This document shows, piece after piece, positions 60,493 through 64,000 of a DNA stretch of 64,000 nt. How positions within the stretch are numbered: position 1 is the stretch's first letter; each line of letters opens with the position of its first letter. Source of the DNA: Garcia nutans (lineage: Eukaryota; Streptophyta; Magnoliopsida; Malpighiales; Euphorbiaceae). The stretch spans positions 32,356,001-32,420,000 of the forward strand of contig CANTUV010000039.1 of the NCBI GenBank assembly GCA_947685225.1, given 5' to 3'. The notes under the pieces are model-generated. The model made no database searches. It worked only from the letters and a program-made list of their open reading frames with translations, and was not told the origin of the DNA. Position numbers and translations under genes: made by a program.

Positions 60493-63400
60493 TAGGCTTG
60501 AGGTTCTCGACCTAGGTGGGTTGTTAGAGAGAGAAATTTGAAATTTTAAAAAATAATTTTCAATTGTGATGCATGCATTGGCACTGGTAATTTATCTGAT
60601 CCCTGATGTGGCAATGTCCATTTGATATAATGGATATGAGTTGAGTTGGCGTCTGGGTTACATAGATCAGAGTGACATAGTAGAAGCATCATTTTGGACC
60701 TTATGGATTAAAAATTTTTGGAACTTCCATTCGAAATTAAGATTAATAGTTGATTCAATTGATGAATAAGTGGAATTAAGAAAAATAATTTATGAAATGA
60801 TTTATGATATGAAATAAAAAGTTTGAGAAATGGACATGAGAGTTATAGAAAATTTTATAGGTATGCTGTAAAATGATATTGTTGAATTTTTTTAAAATAA
60901 ATATAGGAATCTTGGATGAGTTTGAAAAATTTAATGAAAAGTTTTTCTATATGTTAGAATCTAATGTATAAAATTTCATAATTTTTAAAGATGAATTATT
61001 AATTAAGAAAGGTAGAAGAACACAGATTGTTGGAGGAGTTCCAGAAACTCAGAATCTGTAGAAATTGAGAAACATATTTAAAAACTATGGAAAACCCACC
61101 CAGAAAAATATGAAAATTTACACCCAATATCATATGTATTCCTATAACATATGGTTAAAATTTCATGAATTTTTATTAAGGTTTGATACCTGAAAAAATG
61201 GACAAACGGGTGCTACCAGAGAAATTATTAAAGAGACAGATTCTCTGATTTCAGAAGATTTAATTTTTAAATATATTAAATCAGCTTGAAAAAATCTAAA
61301 ACTTTAAATATAAGTCCATATATGTGTCAAGTGCACATGGATAAAATTTTACAAGCTTTTATAAAGAATTGGTAAGGAATATAAAAATTGAAAGTGAGAT
61401 TGACATGAAACTGAGGAAGTCATGCAGTTTTGTGTAAATAAGTAATAAATTCATTTTATGAGACAAATGAATGAAGAAAATTATAAAAATTTATATGCAT
61501 ATGGTTATAAGTATAGAAGGAATATGGAGTTTTTAATAATTTGCAACAAAGAGTTCATAATTAAAATCAAAGAGTGAAATCATATATGATAGCGAATTAT
61601 TTATTATGGAACAAAGATGCATAATTTAGGGTTGAGTGTGTAAAATTAAAGTATCTAAATGGATGATGTTAATTAGTGTAAGGAAATGAATTAGTGTTGT
61701 TTAAAAGTAAATGTTATGATCTTAAGATTGAGAATGTGATATGGATGAAATTTAGTGAGGTTCATGTTGTTGGTTGTATTATGTGGAATTTGAATTTTTG
61801 AAATGAGTTTTCATAGTTGTGAAAGTGATGTACTTTGATGTTATATTAATATATAGGTAATGCTTATAAATTTAGCTCTTGAAAATGAGATTAATAGAAT
61901 GAAGTTTAAGTAAAGTAGTAAGTTGAAAATTTAGAGTTGTAAGAGAATTTTGATGAAGATTGTTTAGATATTGATAGTTTAATGTTTAATAAGCATGGAA
62001 GTAATTTTGAATGAATAATATTATTTATAGAAGTACTAAATAAGGTGTAATATGGTTGATAATATAGAAATTTATTATGAAATAAAGAGAAATGATTAAG
62101 CAAGTGAAAATGAGTTACTTTAGGTAATTGAATTGGAAATGATGAAAATAGATATGAAGGGTATATTAATTGAAAAAAAAATATGTGTGAGAGATGTCAT
62201 ATTGGAAATGTGACTAAGATTTATATGAAGTGATAATATATATATATATATATATATATAATAAGAAACCTATTTAAGAAATGGAAGATTAAATAAAAAA
62301 AGACGTTAATTATGTTGTGGTCAGAGTGTGTATATATGTTGAATTGATGAATAACCTAAGTAATGTCAAAAGAATGAGAAATGATAATATTCTCTGAAAG
62401 GTGATAAATGTTAACTTTGTATAGGTTGTATGTAAAAGAAGAATTGAGTATAATTGTATGATTTGTGTGATGAGATTTTTTTTTCTATATGAATACAAAT
62501 ATGATATGTATGAAAATGTGGAAAGTAAGTCACATTGTGATTATGACTTACGAAGGTGTATGTGGATGATTAAAAAAAAATAATACTATCGAGTATTTAC
62601 TACCTTATACAAATACGTGTCTGGTGATATTGAGAATGATATTGCATGTATTAATAGACCTAAGAGAGATTAAGTCTTGAACTGCATAGAGTTAGGTAAT
62701 GTGATGAATTGAGATTGAGAATAGACCCGAACAGAGCTGGACGGTAAAATTGTTATTTTAACAACTGAACTTGATGATTGTATAGTGTTTTGGGCCTAAA
62801 GTATATGCGTATAAATAAGAGATTGTAAGGAAAAGGAAAGTATAATGAAGAAAGTATGGAAATGGAAATATATATATACATATATATATGAATGAAAATT
62901 TTTATAAGAGATAGATTAGAAATAGAGTAATAAATAGAAATTGTGTAACTTAGCATATGAACGAATGTGTATATATAAGAGATGTTAATGATAATATTGT
63001 TGAAACATGAGTTAGGCTAATGATGATCAAGTGATCAAAAGTAAATTGCTTTGAAACAGAGCTGAAATATGTTAACTCTTCATGTAGTAAGAGTTTAAAG
63101 AACTTATATGTAATTTTAAAATGCCACGGATGTGTGACCATTAAGACATGGGTGTAGTTTCAAGATAAGAGCTATTTGAGAAAAAAAATTATAGTAAAAG
63201 CGGTGTTTATTTGTAACCTACAGACGGGGACTTAAGATGATACAATTGTGAAATATATTAAGTGAAATTGATAGTTTTTGTTTCATGAGATACAAGCAAG
63301 ATTTGTGGCTGGTATAGTTGGACTCATAACTTTATGTAGAAATTTATTTATGACCATAAATAGTGTGAAAACAGAAGATAATTGTGAAAATATGATAAGC

Positions 63401-64000
63401 TATAAATGATGTGTAAGAACAGTGATTTTTGTAAATATGGTAACTATAAGAAATATGAGAAAAGGGGTCAATGAAAGGAATTATGAAATGTGCATAAGAG
63501 CTATATTGAATGTGTTTGAAGTGGTATAAAATGAATAAGTTGATGAAAGTGACGTTTAAAGTGAATAAGACTAGGGGAAGTAAATATTATCTATGATGAT
63601 GAATTCAAAGAGAATTAAATTTTGAGAATAAATTTGATCTTATAGATTAGGTAATGAATTGAAAACAGATTGATGAATTTCAAATATACTAAAGGTTGGT
63701 CAAAATAGAATAAGGTTGTGATGGTCATATTGTGATAGTTAGATCAATTGATCCGAAATGCAATAAGTTTACAAGTATTTATTGAAATTCAATGTGTGTA
63801 GTTGTATTAAGAATGCAAGCTATATGATAATGTGCATAATACAGCGTTTTGATATGTATATGTATATGAAAGGAGCTAAGTTATATTAGTTTCAAATAAT
63901 TATAAGAGAAAAGTGTTAGTTATAGTATAATTAGAATGAATTTTAATAAGGAAATAAGATTTTGTTGTTGTATAATGGTGATATTAAATTAATATGTGGT
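60493..64000 (+). other. Non-coding internal domain of element B
   Basis: No supported gene. Matches A's internal domain in reverse, for example CCCGAACAGAGCTGGACGG near 62727 against its complement near 53325. Short ORFs are chance. Confidence 0.8.

Larger units (their letters stand above)
52089..64000. repeat. Large imperfect inverted repeat formed by A and B
   Basis: Left arm 52089-57457 (A) and right arm 58980-64000 (B) are diverged reverse complements of about 5 kb. The spacer 57458-58979 is the first half of B's LTR. It follows from B having inserted in opposite orientation into A's LTR. Confidence 0.82.
57458..64000 (+). mobile_element. Element B: second copy of the A family, plus orientation, right end off window
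   Basis: 5' LTR 57458-60472, a degenerate primer site (60480-60492), then at least 3.5 kb of internal sequence without coding capacity. The window ends about 390 bp before the point where A's internal domain ends, so the purine tract and 3' LTR should follow soon. Confidence 0.88.

Noticed and set aside
1..64000. tRNA or rRNA genes
   Set aside because: No cloverleaf or rRNA similarity seen; the only tRNA-like sequence is the SINE head near 5,600 and the tRNA-complementary primer sites.

Overview
This window is nuclear DNA of a flowering plant, most likely a eudicot; I cannot name the species. The grounds are an AT-rich background, a host gene with many small exons and GT-AG introns, a tRNA-derived SINE, and dense LTR retrotransposons of typical plant lineages (Ty3/gypsy chromoviruses and Athila/Tat-like elements, Ty1/copia).

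Region 1 (about 1-10,391) is gene space. One host gene on the minus strand, alanyl-tRNA synthetase, has 19 recognisable coding exons between 10083 and 262 and runs off the left edge before its C-terminal domain. Its first exon carries a basic, Ser-rich, presequence-like extension ahead of a second in-frame ATG, the arrangement known for plant AlaRS made for both mitochondria and cytosol. Intron 8 holds a SINE, intron 12 a small gypsy derivative, intron 9 uses a GC donor, and intron 5 has a tandem duplication. A short membrane-protein-like reading frame without an ATG at its start lies head-to-head with the gene at 10149-10391.

Region 2 (about 10,392-12,870) is AT-rich intergenic sequence with no gene that I can support.

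Region 3 (about 12,870-64,000) reads as one nested retrotransposon cluster. A decayed copia element (F) is split by an intact, very young chromovirus (G, 14856-25277, 2779-bp LTRs, TSD CCATG). F is then cut near 26,646 by an Athila/Tat-like element (E). E is cut at 31,920 by a minus-strand chromovirus (D), D at 38,511 by a plus-strand chromovirus (C), C at 48,357 by a non-coding large LTR derivative on the minus strand (A), and A at 57,458 by a second copy of that family on the plus strand (B). The right halves of E, D, C, A and B should all lie beyond the window.

Only G looks able to encode its own transposition proteins: its single 1549-residue Gag-Pol has gag, zinc knuckle, protease, RT, RNase H, integrase and chromodomain. 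C and D are related pseudogenes inactivated mostly by CAG-to-TAG changes; D has also lost its zinc knuckle and protease. A and B have no coding capacity and would depend on proteins supplied in trans.

The most unusual signals are two structures shared by the LTRs of G, C, D, A and B: a roughly 30-bp inverted repeat around a fast-changing, internally repeated module, and a run of three short hairpins whose stems differ between families by paired, compensating changes. Coordinates and repeats were read by eye; no alignment or folding program was run.
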